15,505 nt of DNA from an uncultured Lachnospiraceae bacterium (GCA_910585605.1 CAJUFL010000073.1:1-15505), one strand, 5' to 3'; positions 6,321 through 14,662 are shown, counted from the first letter of the stretch. Notes: generated from the sequence alone by a model not told the origin. Translations and numbers: made by a program.

Positions 6321-7442
6321 TTACTCCGTATCAGAATTACTGTCTGAAGTGACTACCTGATTTTTCCCGTGTTTTTTTCCATAGTACAGATTCTGGTCTG
6401 CCTCATCCATCATGGAACGGATCGTCTCTCCTGGCTTATACTGGGAAATTCCCATCGTTATGGTCACACTGACCTCTTTTTCTTTATATTTTACAACCGT
6501 TCCGGCAATCGCCCTGCGAATACGGTTTGCTGCCTGAACTGCCGTTTCCATATCTGCCTGTAACAGGATTAAAATCTCCTCTCCACCCCAACGGCAGACA
6601 CGATCCTTCTCCCGTACATTTCCGGATATCACCCCTGCTACTGCAATCAAAACCTCGTCTCCGCAATCATGTCCATAAGTATCATTCACATTCTTAAAGT
6701 TATCGATATCCGCCAAAATGAAGCAAAACGGCTGCTGTCCGGCATTGTTTTCCAATGCACTCTTTAAATATGTATTCATACTCCTTCGGTTTAATAAGTG
6801 TGTCAGCGGATCATGGCTTGCAATCTCGCACAGCGTACGGTTTTCCTCTTCTAACTGCCGCTTCATATACCGGATTTCCAAAGCAAACAGTATAGAACAA
6901 AAAATCTGCATCCCCAATGCGACCATGGTATTAAAATAATAAAAAAACGTACTAATCCCATCCAGCTGGCTGCCGGCATACATCGATGTAATATGATTGG
7001 TGACTGCTCTAATTGAAATATAACAGATACATACGATAGCAGACGCCGTAATCGGTACAAAAACACTTCCTTTAAAATACGGAAGGGTATAGGTAAGATA
7101 AAAGCTCACCGGAATCAGAGCCATAGTATAGATCATAAATCCCCAGTTCCATCCAAGTAATATAGACGCCATCGAGGAGTGAAACAGAATCTCTATGAAT
7201 GCTAATATAAAAATAGACTCGTAACGCTCCTTTTTTACCACCACGGCACTCACATAAGAATAAAATAAGGTGATCGCCATGTTATAATAAAACAGCAGGG
7301 TAACATGAAAAGAATAGAACGCAATGGTAAAAAAGAAATGAATGAGTGCAATACTGATTCCCATTACTATATACTTGATCTTAGCATTGATGGCACTCGT
7401 ACCATTAAAAACCTGCCTTACTCTATGATAAAATGATGTCAT
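6321..7442 (-). CDS. Membrane-bound diguanylate cyclase (GGDEF domain, GGEEI variant)
   Basis: A 373-residue protein that should make cyclic di-GMP from two GTP at the inner membrane face. The first 190 residues hold about six transmembrane helices of an unclassified sensory region, followed by a short coiled linker (MKRQLEEENRTL, 193-204) and a C-terminal GGDEF domain. Visible landmarks are DPLTHLLNRR (211-220), metal-binding DIDNFK (245-250), YGHDCGDE, the active-site loop GGEEI (286-290) and an inhibitory-site RxxD (REKD, 277-280) five residues before it. The fifth loop residue is Ile rather than the usual Phe, which may or may not lower activity. The remaining catalytic acidic residues are intact. 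The start has AAGGGAG at good spacing, downstream of a strong promoter candidate. Confidence 0.92.
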   Translation of the reverse strand: MTSFYHRVRQVFNGTSAINAKIKYIVMGISIALIHFFFTIAFYSFHVTLLFYYNMAITLFYSYVSAVVVKKERYESIFILAFIEILFHSSMASILLGWNWGFMIYTMALIPVSFYLTYTLPYFKGSVFVPITASAIVCICYISIRAVTNHITSMYAGSQLDGISTFFYYFNTMVALGMQIFCSILFALEIRYMKRQLEEENRTLCEIASHDPLTHLLNRRSMNTYLKSALENNAGQQPFCFILADIDNFKNVNDTYGHDCGDEVLIAVAGVISGNVREKDRVCRWGGEEILILLQADMETAVQAANRIRRAIAGTVVKYKEKEVSVTITMGISQYKPGETIRSMMDEADQNLYYGKKHGKNQVVTSDSNSDTE

Positions 7443-7489
7443 TTCTTCTCCCTTTCAATATCTGTCTTTCCAAACTATATTATAAACAC

Positions 7490-7518
7490 ATTATACTATA
7501 TATAGCATCTAAACACAA
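7490..7518 (-). promoter_or_regulatory. Sigma-A promoter for the diguanylate cyclase gene
   Basis: On the minus strand TTGTGT (7518-7513) and a perfect TATAAT (7495-7490) are separated by 17 bp, about 48 nt upstream of the start codon. A second TATAAT lies at 7484-7479. This suggests transcription independent of the upstream VWA operon. Confidence 0.7.
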
Positions 7519-7532
7519 GTTTTCCACAATAT

Positions 7533-10500
7533 TTACTCTCTCTCCCGTTTCTTTTTAAGTAATTGGCTCATATCAAGCTTGTCTGAATCTGTCAAAGCTG
7601 GCTCTCTCTCTTCCTGTTTTTGTTCCTTTTGCTGTAATAAACCTCCTGTTTTTTTAAGTATATTTTTACTTTCCCGCTTACTCTCTGACTCTACATCCTG
7701 AGACTGCAAAGCCACCTGTTCTTTTTGTATTGTGAGACCCGTCATTGCATCATCCCCAATCTGTTCAGAAATCTGCACGGAGGGATGCCTTCTTTTTTCC
7801 GCATATCCCTTCAACCACATCTTCACCATACTTTGACCTCTTTTTCCATATACCAGTATGTCTATGGAAAATCTTCTGATTATGATATCAAACAAAAACA
7901 TCAAAATTGCAATGACCAGAAGCGGAACCGTCAGGGATATCCTTGCCTTTACTGTATTGGAATTCCCTTTCCAGACATTGTCGCCAAAAGATATCTCCCG
8001 ACCGCCGGTCTGTTTCACAAAAGATGCAAAATCTGTATCCCCATCGGCAAACTGATATTCTGCCGAATACTGGTTTGCATAAGCTGTATTATAATTTTTT
8101 ACAATCTCATCCCCTGACAGCTTTCTTATACTCACGTTATAAACGCCAATTTCCGTCATGTCCAGTTCTGTCTCAAAGACACCCGGTTTTACAGCGTCCA
8201 AGGGTACTTCTTTTGCAGTTCCGTTTTCATCCGTTACCACTGCTGCTACTTTTGTATCCTTGTCATAATCTTTTGTTTCATAGGTAATGGATGCGGTATT
8301 CCCTTCTTTTACTACCTCAAGGTTATCATCCCCCAGTTCTGAATCTGAAATGACATAATGCACGATATTAGACCACAGCATCGGATATTGTTCCCATCCG
8401 GCATACTGTGCCGTCCATTCGTTATTTCCGTCACTGTTCCATGCCACAGTCCTTCCCAAACCACACTGCCATGCACTGAGCACAGGGTCTTTCCTGTCCG
8501 ATTCCAGGATGACATCTGCTGTCTGTTTTGGAGCTGCTGCCACATAACCAAGAAATGCCGGACATCCTTCATTCATAACACCTTCCAATATTTCATGATT
8601 ACTTGTAACAGACGGATAAAACTCTTCATTGATCAGATATGTCTTGGTGGACAGATAAACTTCCTGGGCAAAGATTCTGGGAATGGAATTATTCACATCT
8701 GTATAGTAAAACCTGCCCCCGCATGTTTCAGCTATATGCTGAAGCGTTGCCTGATCCGAATCACTGCCTACGGCAACCGTGGACACGGTAATACCGGCCT
8801 CATTTATCTGCTTTAAAAGTCCGTCATACTGATTGTATCCATCTTGTCCATCTGTCAGCAATATAATATGCTTGATCTTTCCATTGCTCTTTAAAATCTG
8901 CTCATATGCCTGCTGTAATGCGGGATAAATACTTGTACCGCCGCCATATCCGATAGAACTAATATCCTCCTTAATCTGTTCTATGTCTGAGGCTTCCTGC
9001 ATGGGAACAATCCAATGATAGGTATCGTCAAATGCCAGTATGCCGATCTCATCACTGCTTCTTAACTCTGATACACCGGAAAGTGCTGCCTGTTTTGCCA
9101 GATCCAGCCCGGTTACGGAAGTATTATCCTCTGAAGGGGAAGTCATGCTTCCGGACTGATCTACCGCCATTGCCATTGCAATCTTTGGTATTTCCTTTTC
9201 ACCCTGTAAATCCATATTGACTGGAAGAATCTCTTCCAATACTGTATTCCGGTAATTTCCCAATGCAAAACTGTTCTCACCCCCAATACAGATATAGCCT
9301 CCTGCAAAATCCTTTACATAAGATTCCAGTATCTTTACAAAACCCGCCCGTAAATCATCATAATGCACATTTAAGGTAATAACTGCCTTATACTGATTAA
9401 GTCCTGACAAAGTGACCGGTGCTCCCTTAGGGGTAACCTTATCATACTCTATATTGGCAGCAGCCAGGATTTTTTCAAACTCGCTTCCCTCTCCTGCCAT
9501 CCCTTCTATCAGCAGCACCCTTGGTCTGGCGGCAATCTCGGCAAAGGCCACATATGTGTTATTAACCGAAATCGTATCCTGATCCGGCTCAATCACAGCT
9601 TTATAGCGGGCGATGCTTCCTTCTTCCCCCACATCTTCAAAGACAAACTGATTCTCCCCCTTATTTAAATGAATGCTCTGCTGACCCTTGGCAATTCTGC
9701 CGGCATACAGGGAAAGCAATGCATCCGTCTCCACATTCGAAGTTACGGAAACCGTAACATTGTAATGATCACCCGCATGTATTACATTGGGCACGGATAC
9801 CCCGCTGACATATACTTCATGGTTTCCTCCAATACTGTCCTCCATGACAATCGCCAGAAGTTCCACATCACTTCCCTTTAATGCAGAGGCTGCCATACTC
9901 ATACTGCCCTCATTTTCACTTCCATCTGTGATGAGCACAAGACGTTTCGTTACCCCTTCATCAAACATAGAGCAGGAATTGGTAACTGCCTTTTCGATAT
10001 TAGTAGCTGTCATGACCGGCTCTACCGTAAATCCGGAAAAGTTTTTTTTATCGGAAAGAAACTGATCAACTGCTGTATCCTTTCCAAATGCCACAATGCC
10101 CAAAAGATTTTTTTCCGGCATTTCCTTTACAACATCCTTTAAATACTGCTCTGTTCTCTCCAGATTGCCTGACATACTGTCAGACACATCCACCAGAAAA
10201 ATAGTCTCCGTCTTTTTCTGTTTTTTGGACACGGATACCCCTGCCATTGCCAAGATCACCGCACAAATCACAAGAATACGGACTGCCAGAAACTGTTTCT
10301 TCTTTGTCGTGTTTACCTGCCTGATATATACGATCCACTCTGCTGCCAGTAATAGGACTGCTGCCAGCAATAACAGATTACGGATTGCCCTGCCACCGGT
10401 TTTCTTATGATTTCCGTCTCCTTTTACCGTAACACTGTCCACCGGTATCACATCCGATTCCTCACTCACCGGAAAATTGACAATCCCGGTCTCTTCTGTT

Positions 10501-11999
10501 CCTGTTCCCAATAACATATCCCCAAGCTGCGACATAAAAATCGGGAACTCTGTCTGCAATGCAAAATCCGTATTATGGATATCAAATCCAAGCACACCGA
10601 TATTATGTTTCCCATCCGTCCCAAAATAACCGGTAACACCGCCGTCTCCTGTTTTTAAAAAAGGCTGCCCCCAATCGGGAAGCACATAGGTATAAGCTTT
10701 TACAATCCCAAAGGAATATGCCTCGATATAACCGGTAACCGGACTTTTATCAAAATACAAAACCGTATCGGATACTTCAGAATCTTTTACCATATAGCCG
10801 GAATCATAGAAATCCTTTGCATAATTAAAAAATAAAAAGCCGGCATCTTCCGGAAACTTCCCGACATCAAAATCTTCGGGCAGTTCTATTCCGTCAAAAA
10901 CATAGAGGTCAAAGGTTTCATTTTGTCCGTTGTCACCTACTGCCTGATTTAGCACATTGACGTCATCCGATTTATACACGGTCACATTATCATTTAATAA
11001 CAGTGATTTTTCCAGAAATACGTTCCCCTCTGATAAAAGCAGTACTTTTTTCTCTGTATCTGCCGTTACCGCAATACTCTGGCTGTTATCTGCCATGAGA
11101 CTGTCTTTTCCGCTTAATTCCCCGCGAAGAACCATACTGCCATCCAGCACAATATTCTGCTTTTCAAAATATACGGTTTCACTTTCCTTTGGCTTTACCG
11201 TTACCGTCTGGACATCTGCAATGTCCGGACCTGCATAAAGGCTGACATCCTGGGTAATCTCCCTTTCTCCATAATTCGTAATTCTGCAAAGAGCCTCTAC
11301 CCCATCCTCCGTCACAGAATAGTTTACATAATCCAAAGAGCAGTTTTCCCCTTTGGAATATACATCTTCCACGATAAGCGATGCATTTTTGTTGTTCTTT
11401 ATCCAGTCGTTACTGGAAAAAGCAGTATCTGTATAACAGATGATCTGAACATGGTTAAGCTTCTCAATCACAGAATTGATAACTCCTGCCGCCACATCAG
11501 GAGTCCCCGCTTCCATTACAGCTTCTATTCCGTTCAGCCGCTTTTTTAATGTAGACTTATCCCTTCCCTGATAAATGACTGCTGCATCCTTTCCACAGGT
11601 AATCAGGGTAACCATGGCATTCTCGCTCAACCTGTCAATTTCCTTTTTTGCTTCCTTGAGGCTATGCTCTAACCTGGTATCATGGTCATCATATAAATAC
11701 TGCATACTGGCACTGTTATCAATAACAATAACAGTATTTTCCTGTATACCACCCCTTTTCAGCACAGGGGCCATCAGGGCAAAAATAAGGAGCAGCATAA
11801 GAAGAATCTGCATATACATAAGGATATTCTGTTTTAATTTTTCAAACGGAGTCTTTGCCTCCAGATTCTTATAAATCTCCTGCCAAAGCATAGTGGAAGA
11901 AAAAGACTGGTCTTTGACCTTTTGCTTTAACAAATATAGTAAAATGATAACTGGCACGATTACCAAAAACGCCAGCGGCCACAAATTTTGTACTGTCAT
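7533..11999 (-). CDS. Giant Bat-type membrane protein with three VWA domains and a GATase-like domain
   Basis: A 1488-residue protein. An N-terminal BatA-type helix pair (about 7-25 and 60-80) precedes VWA domain 1 with MIDAS motif DNSAS (94-98), Thr166 and Asp191. A second helix pair (about 541-560 and 570-589, joined by a Lys-rich turn) precedes VWA domain 2 with DVSDS (604-608), Thr666 and Asp692. A class I glutamine-amidotransferase-like fold (about 826-930, GYICIGGENSFALGNY) leads into VWA domain 3 with DQSGS (947-951), Thr1022 and Asp1050. A final helix (about 1354-1375) is followed by a charged, Gln/Glu/Lys-rich cytosolic tail of about 110 residues. Positive charges place all three VWA domains outside. 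The start has AGGAGA at 7 nt. It is the last gene after moxR and DUF58, and is a likely client of the ATPase. Its exact function is unknown. Confidence 0.9.
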   Translation of the reverse strand: MTVQNLWPLAFLVIVPVIILLYLLKQKVKDQSFSSTMLWQEIYKNLEAKTPFEKLKQNILMYMQILLMLLLIFALMAPVLKRGGIQENTVIVIDNSASMQYLYDDHDTRLEHSLKEAKKEIDRLSENAMVTLITCGKDAAVIYQGRDKSTLKKRLNGIEAVMEAGTPDVAAGVINSVIEKLNHVQIICYTDTAFSSNDWIKNNKNASLIVEDVYSKGENCSLDYVNYSVTEDGVEALCRITNYGEREITQDVSLYAGPDIADVQTVTVKPKESETVYFEKQNIVLDGSMVLRGELSGKDSLMADNSQSIAVTADTEKKVLLLSEGNVFLEKSLLLNDNVTVYKSDDVNVLNQAVGDNGQNETFDLYVFDGIELPEDFDVGKFPEDAGFLFFNYAKDFYDSGYMVKDSEVSDTVLYFDKSPVTGYIEAYSFGIVKAYTYVLPDWGQPFLKTGDGGVTGYFGTDGKHNIGVLGFDIHNTDFALQTEFPIFMSQLGDMLLGTGTEETGIVNFPVSEESDVIPVDSVTVKGDGNHKKTGGRAIRNLLLLAAVLLLAAEWIVYIRQVNTTKKKQFLAVRILVICAVILAMAGVSVSKKQKKTETIFLVDVSDSMSGNLERTEQYLKDVVKEMPEKNLLGIVAFGKDTAVDQFLSDKKNFSGFTVEPVMTATNIEKAVTNSCSMFDEGVTKRLVLITDGSENEGSMSMAASALKGSDVELLAIVMEDSIGGNHEVYVSGVSVPNVIHAGDHYNVTVSVTSNVETDALLSLYAGRIAKGQQSIHLNKGENQFVFEDVGEEGSIARYKAVIEPDQDTISVNNTYVAFAEIAARPRVLLIEGMAGEGSEFEKILAAANIEYDKVTPKGAPVTLSGLNQYKAVITLNVHYDDLRAGFVKILESYVKDFAGGYICIGGENSFALGNYRNTVLEEILPVNMDLQGEKEIPKIAMAMAVDQSGSMTSPSEDNTSVTGLDLAKQAALSGVSELRSSDEIGILAFDDTYHWIVPMQEASDIEQIKEDISSIGYGGGTSIYPALQQAYEQILKSNGKIKHIILLTDGQDGYNQYDGLLKQINEAGITVSTVAVGSDSDQATLQHIAETCGGRFYYTDVNNSIPRIFAQEVYLSTKTYLINEEFYPSVTSNHEILEGVMNEGCPAFLGYVAAAPKQTADVILESDRKDPVLSAWQCGLGRTVAWNSDGNNEWTAQYAGWEQYPMLWSNIVHYVISDSELGDDNLEVVKEGNTASITYETKDYDKDTKVAAVVTDENGTAKEVPLDAVKPGVFETELDMTEIGVYNVSIRKLSGDEIVKNYNTAYANQYSAEYQFADGDTDFASFVKQTGGREISFGDNVWKGNSNTVKARISLTVPLLVIAILMFLFDIIIRRFSIDILVYGKRGQSMVKMWLKGYAEKRRHPSVQISEQIGDDAMTGLTIQKEQVALQSQDVESESKRESKNILKKTGGLLQQKEQKQEEREPALTDSDKLDMSQLLKKKRERE

Positions 12000-12062
12000 A
12001 TCTCTTTTCTCCTATCCGGCTTGTAACTAATTTTGTTTTGCAAGCTCCATTTACTGCCCGAT

Positions 12063-12938
12063 TTACAGTTTCTGCAAAATTCCCGCAAATCCATGCAGCA
12101 TTTCATAGACCAGATCCTCATCCGACTGCATAAAAATATAATATGCACCAAATTTACGGGCCAGTTTCTGTAATCCGTTCTGCATATCCTCCAGCTGCCT
12201 CGAATATTCCCTGATCGTGGCATTAGACATGGTAATCTTCACCCGTTCCCCCGTTTCCATATCCAGAATATTAAGAGTTCCCTCATAATTCACTTCCAGT
12301 TCCTCCTTCGAAAGAATCTGAATCAGAACGATAGTCTGCTTTCTATATGCGAGATATTTTACTGCCTCCTCAATCCCCTCTTTATCCAGAAAATCGCTGA
12401 TAATAACAGATACCCCGCCTGCCTGCACCGGACAGGATACGATTGTTTTATTCAAAGTTGTATTTCCGCCAAAGGTAATACGTTCCAAATCCTTTAACAC
12501 ATGGGAAAAGGCCGCCGCCCCCGTCACCCCTTTTCCTTTTATCAAAGAATTTTCTTTCATTTCGTTAATATAAACACGATCCAGATTATTTAAGATAATA
12601 TAGGAAAGGGCACCCGCAGTCTGCAATGCCATTGTGGATTTCGGGACTTCTCCGAAACACATGGATTGGCTGGTATCTATAAAAATTCTGAAAATACCTT
12701 CCTTTTCCTCCATAAACTGCTTGATATAAAGCTTATCAGTACGCCCATAAGCATTCCAGTCAATCCGCCGGATATCATCCCCAAGCATGTATTCCCTGAA
12801 ATCAGAAAATTCTACGGAAGAACCCTTTGCACTGGATTTGCGGACACCGCTTAATCCCTGGCTTAACCGCATATTAAGGCTCATCTTAATCGTATTGAGT
12901 TTTTTAAAAAAAGCACTATCAAAAATTGCTGATTCCAT
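12063..12938 (-). CDS. DUF58 family protein of the MoxR/Bat locus
   Basis: A soluble protein of 291 residues from the chosen start. The DUF58 signature is unmistakable: a basic N-terminus, then SSVEFSDFREY, GDDIRRIDWNAYGRTDKLYIK and a VWA-like strand IFIDTSQSM carrying a DxSxS metal site (Asp94, Ser96, Ser98 when counted from the upstream ATG at 12956). DUF58 proteins almost always sit next to MoxR ATPases and VWA proteins and are thought to link the ATPase to its membrane partner. The ATG at 12938 has AAAGGGGCAGG just upstream, whereas 12956 has no ribosome binding site. The order moxR, DUF58, VWA protein with gaps of 69 and 63 nt indicates one operon. Confidence 0.93.
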   Translation of the reverse strand: MESAIFDSAFFKKLNTIKMSLNMRLSQGLSGVRKSSAKGSSVEFSDFREYMLGDDIRRIDWNAYGRTDKLYIKQFMEEKEGIFRIFIDTSQSMCFGEVPKSTMALQTAGALSYIILNNLDRVYINEMKENSLIKGKGVTGAAAFSHVLKDLERITFGGNTTLNKTIVSCPVQAGGVSVIISDFLDKEGIEEAVKYLAYRKQTIVLIQILSKEELEVNYEGTLNILDMETGERVKITMSNATIREYSRQLEDMQNGLQKLARKFGAYYIFMQSDEDLVYEMLHGFAGILQKL

Positions 12939-13007
12939 GCCTGCCCCTTTCTTCATCTATGACCAGTCATCAAACGATTCCGTACAGCAGTCCTTTTCCT
13001 GGCTGCT

Positions 13008-13988
13008 TTATATGGTCTTTATTCCGTCCATGATCTGCCTGATCACGTCGTCTGCCGTTACACCGTCGGAAACCGCCTCAAAATTAAGGGCAAGACGATG
13101 TCTTAATGCGGGGCAGGCAGCAAACTGAATATCTTCAAAAGCAACATTATATCTTCCCTCCATAAAAGCCCTTGCTTTAGCCGTTTTAATGATTGCCTGT
13201 GCTCCACGGGGACTTGCACCGTTTTCAACATACTTCCTCACCACCTCCGGCGCTTCCCTGTTTTCCGGATGGGTAGCCACAACTAAAGACAGCGCATAAT
13301 CCATTACTGCATCTGAAAGCGGTATATCCCTCACTGCCATCCTGATTTCCATGATATCCTCTCCGTTCATAATAGAATTCAGTACTGTGGTTTTATTGGT
13401 CACTGTAATATCCATGATTGCCTTCAGTTCTTCCTTACCGGGGAATTCTACTAAAAGTTTTAACAAAAAACGGTCCAGCTGTGCCTCTGGCAGCGGATAT
13501 GTTCCTTCATTCTCAATGGGATTTTGTGTAGCCAGAACCATAAAGGGCATGGGCAGTTCATATGTCGTCTTTCCTACTGTTACTGTCTTTTCCTGCATTG
13601 CCTCTAGCAATGCAGACTGGGTTTTCGGTGTTGCCCGGTTAATCTCGTCCGCTAATACAATATTGGCAAATACCGGTCCCGGCTCAAACCGAAATACATT
13701 ATTCCCACCTTCCTTTATAATCAAATTCGTTCCAGTGACATCAGCTGGCATCAGATCCGGTGTAAACTGGATTCTGGAAAAACTGGTAGAAAGTACTTTA
13801 GAGATTGCTTTTACGAGCTCCGTTTTGCCAAGCCCCGGCACACCCTCTAACAGTACATTTCCGTCAGCAAGAATTGCCAGCAATACTTGCCTGATAATAT
13901 CCCTCTGTCCGATAATCCCTTTTCCAATCTCCTCTTCGCAGGCATTTATTTTTTCTATCATATTTTGTATCTTTGTCTCGTCTGTCAT
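13008..13988 (-). CDS. MoxR family AAA+ ATPase
   Basis: A cytosolic AAA+ ATPase of 326 residues, probably acting as a chaperone or remodelling factor for metal-dependent VWA proteins. Counting from the ATG at 14003, Walker A is GVPGLGKTE (54-62), Walker B is VLADE (116-120) followed by INRATPK, sensor 1 is ATQNP (158-162), and the sensor 2 region is ENGASPRGAQA. All are intact and the length is typical. The ATG at 13988 has AAAGGAG at correct spacing and is preferred over 14003. It is the first gene of the operon with DUF58 and the triple-VWA protein. The usual transglutaminase-like partner is absent. A palindromic insert separates its ribosome binding site from the best promoter. Confidence 0.94.
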   Translation of the reverse strand: MTDETKIQNMIEKINACEEEIGKGIIGQRDIIRQVLLAILADGNVLLEGVPGLGKTELVKAISKVLSTSFSRIQFTPDLMPADVTGTNLIIKEGGNNVFRFEPGPVFANIVLADEINRATPKTQSALLEAMQEKTVTVGKTTYELPMPFMVLATQNPIENEGTYPLPEAQLDRFLLKLLVEFPGKEELKAIMDITVTNKTTVLNSIMNGEDIMEIRMAVRDIPLSDAVMDYALSLVVATHPENREAPEVVRKYVENGASPRGAQAIIKTAKARAFMEGRYNVAFEDIQFAACPALRHRLALNFEAVSDGVTADDVIRQIMDGIKTI

Positions 13989-14003
13989 ATCTGCTCCTTT
14001 CAT

Positions 14004-14016
14004 TACTGTATACTTT
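14004..14016. repeat. Left copy of a 13-bp direct repeat flanking the palindromic element
   Basis: TACTGTATACTTT is repeated exactly at 14224-14236. The two copies bracket the palindromic element and read as a target-site duplication. The shared TA could belong to the element end, so the duplication may be 11 bp. Confidence 0.7.
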
Positions 14017-14223
14017 TAGGCAATTGCGAAACTCTTTATTTCAAAATGTGAGTTGTGCAAATGTAACAAACTTATGTTTGTAGGACATTTGAGAACGTCA
14101 GTGGTTAGTGAGGTGTTTTCGAGCTTAGCACGGCTACGTTCTCAATTAAGTGCAAACGGTCCGGAAAACATATTTGTTACATTTGTACAACGTTCGCTTC
14201 AAAAACAGAGTTTCGCAATCACC
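14017..14223. mobile_element. Non-coding palindromic (MITE-like) element, 207 bp
   Basis: A large imperfect inverted repeat. Terminal arms share ATTGCGAAACTCT (14023-14035, complementary to 14207-14219). A middle block, GTTGTRCAAATGTAACAAA (14052-14070, complementary to 14173-14191), differs by one base. Inner arms share TTGAGAACGT (14089-14098, complementary to 14136-14145). A 37-nt apical region lies between. The ends read TAGG and CC(TA). The whole is bracketed by a 13-bp direct repeat, the mark of a non-autonomous insertion. A 61-codon frame crosses it (14053-14238) but follows the hairpin and has no ribosome binding site. It could also be an RNA-level element such as a long leader hairpin. 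No transposase is present. Confidence 0.72.
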
Positions 14224-14236
14224 TACTGTATACTTT
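14224..14236. repeat. Right copy of the 13-bp direct repeat
   Basis: An exact copy of the TACTGTATACTTT at 14004-14016. It lies just downstream of the moxR promoter candidate, at its expected transcription start. Confidence 0.7.
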
Positions 14237-14239
14237 AGC

Positions 14240-14268
14240 ATTTTATCATTTATCAGTAGATATTACAA
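14240..14268 (-). promoter_or_regulatory. Sigma-A promoter candidate for the moxR operon
   Basis: On the minus strand TTGTAA (14268-14263) and TAAAAT (14245-14240) are exactly 17 bp apart, matching consensus at 4 and 5 of 6 positions. The predicted start falls near 14233, inside the right direct repeat, so the palindromic element would form nearly the whole untranslated leader of moxR. Confidence 0.6.
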
Positions 14269-14377
14269 GCAAAGTAAAATTAACTAATCAATCAACTTTT
14301 TTATTAAATTTTAGTTTATTTAATTTATATTAAAAACCATATAATTCATAGAAAAAACAATACGGAAAACTTTTACT
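14269..14377. other. AT-rich divergent spacer
   Basis: Between the leftward moxR promoter and the rightward promoter the sequence is very AT-rich, with runs such as TTTAGTTTATTTAATTTA. It carries no frame, RNA gene or further repeat that I can support. Confidence 0.5.
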
Positions 14378-14405
14378 TTAACTTTCAAAATAATTGTGAT
14401 ATCAT
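14378..14405 (+). promoter_or_regulatory. Sigma-A promoter candidate for the secreted-protein transcript
   Basis: TTAACT (14378-14383) and TATCAT (14400-14405) are separated by 16 bp, matching consensus at 4 and 5 of 6 positions. Transcription would start near 14412, directly before the first hairpin of the leader. Confidence 0.55.
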
Positions 14406-14411
14406 ATTTGT

Positions 14412-14662
14412 GATAAGCCGATCATATTGTGATTGGCAATGGCAGCAAAGTCATGGCAGCAAAAAGTACATACAAACGCCGGAGACGAAGCATGCATACA
14501 TAACAATACATCAGATCATTCACACTCCTGCCGGTTACGACGGGGTGTTGAGTCTTATGGCATTGTCCAGCGGACACTTTTCATCCGTCTGGTTTTCTGC
14601 CACAGGAATCAAGGGAATATTCGTCTCCGCCAGTTGAAACAGTGGAAGGAGAGATGTTTTTT
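14412..14662 (+). ncRNA. Structured 5' leader of about 250 nt, class unknown
   Basis: Several pairings are visible. A hairpin joins GCCGATCA and TGATTGGC (14417-14437). An 11-nt direct repeat ATGGCAGCAAA occurs at 14439-14449 and 14453-14463. CGGAGACGAA (14480-14489) pairs perfectly with TTCGTCTCCG (14620-14629), closing a domain of about 150 nt. Inside it are ACACTCC/GGGGTGT (14522-14548) and CCAGCGG/CCGtCTGG (14567-14592). CTCCT at 14525-14529 is complementary to the AGGAG ribosome binding site at 14647-14651, so a switch is conceivable. It does not match the cyclic di-GMP, T-box, cobalamin, TPP, THF or ZTP consensus that I can recall. Overlapping frames (14410-14637 and 14433-14666) lack ribosome binding sites and are probably not genes. 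Confidence 0.5.

Noticed and set aside
13351..14019. 222-codon plus-strand frame opposite moxR
   Set aside because: It is antisense to conserved Walker and sensor motifs of the ATPase and has no matching features of its own.
14053..14238. 61-codon frame across the palindromic element
   Set aside because: It has no ribosome binding site, follows the arms of the inverted repeat and ends in the flanking duplication. It is best explained as an open frame in a repeat.
14412..14662. Cyclic di-GMP riboswitch, suggested by the nearby diguanylate cyclase
   Set aside because: The GGCAAAC, ACGCAAAGCC and GGTAGC-type blocks of the class I consensus are not present in order.
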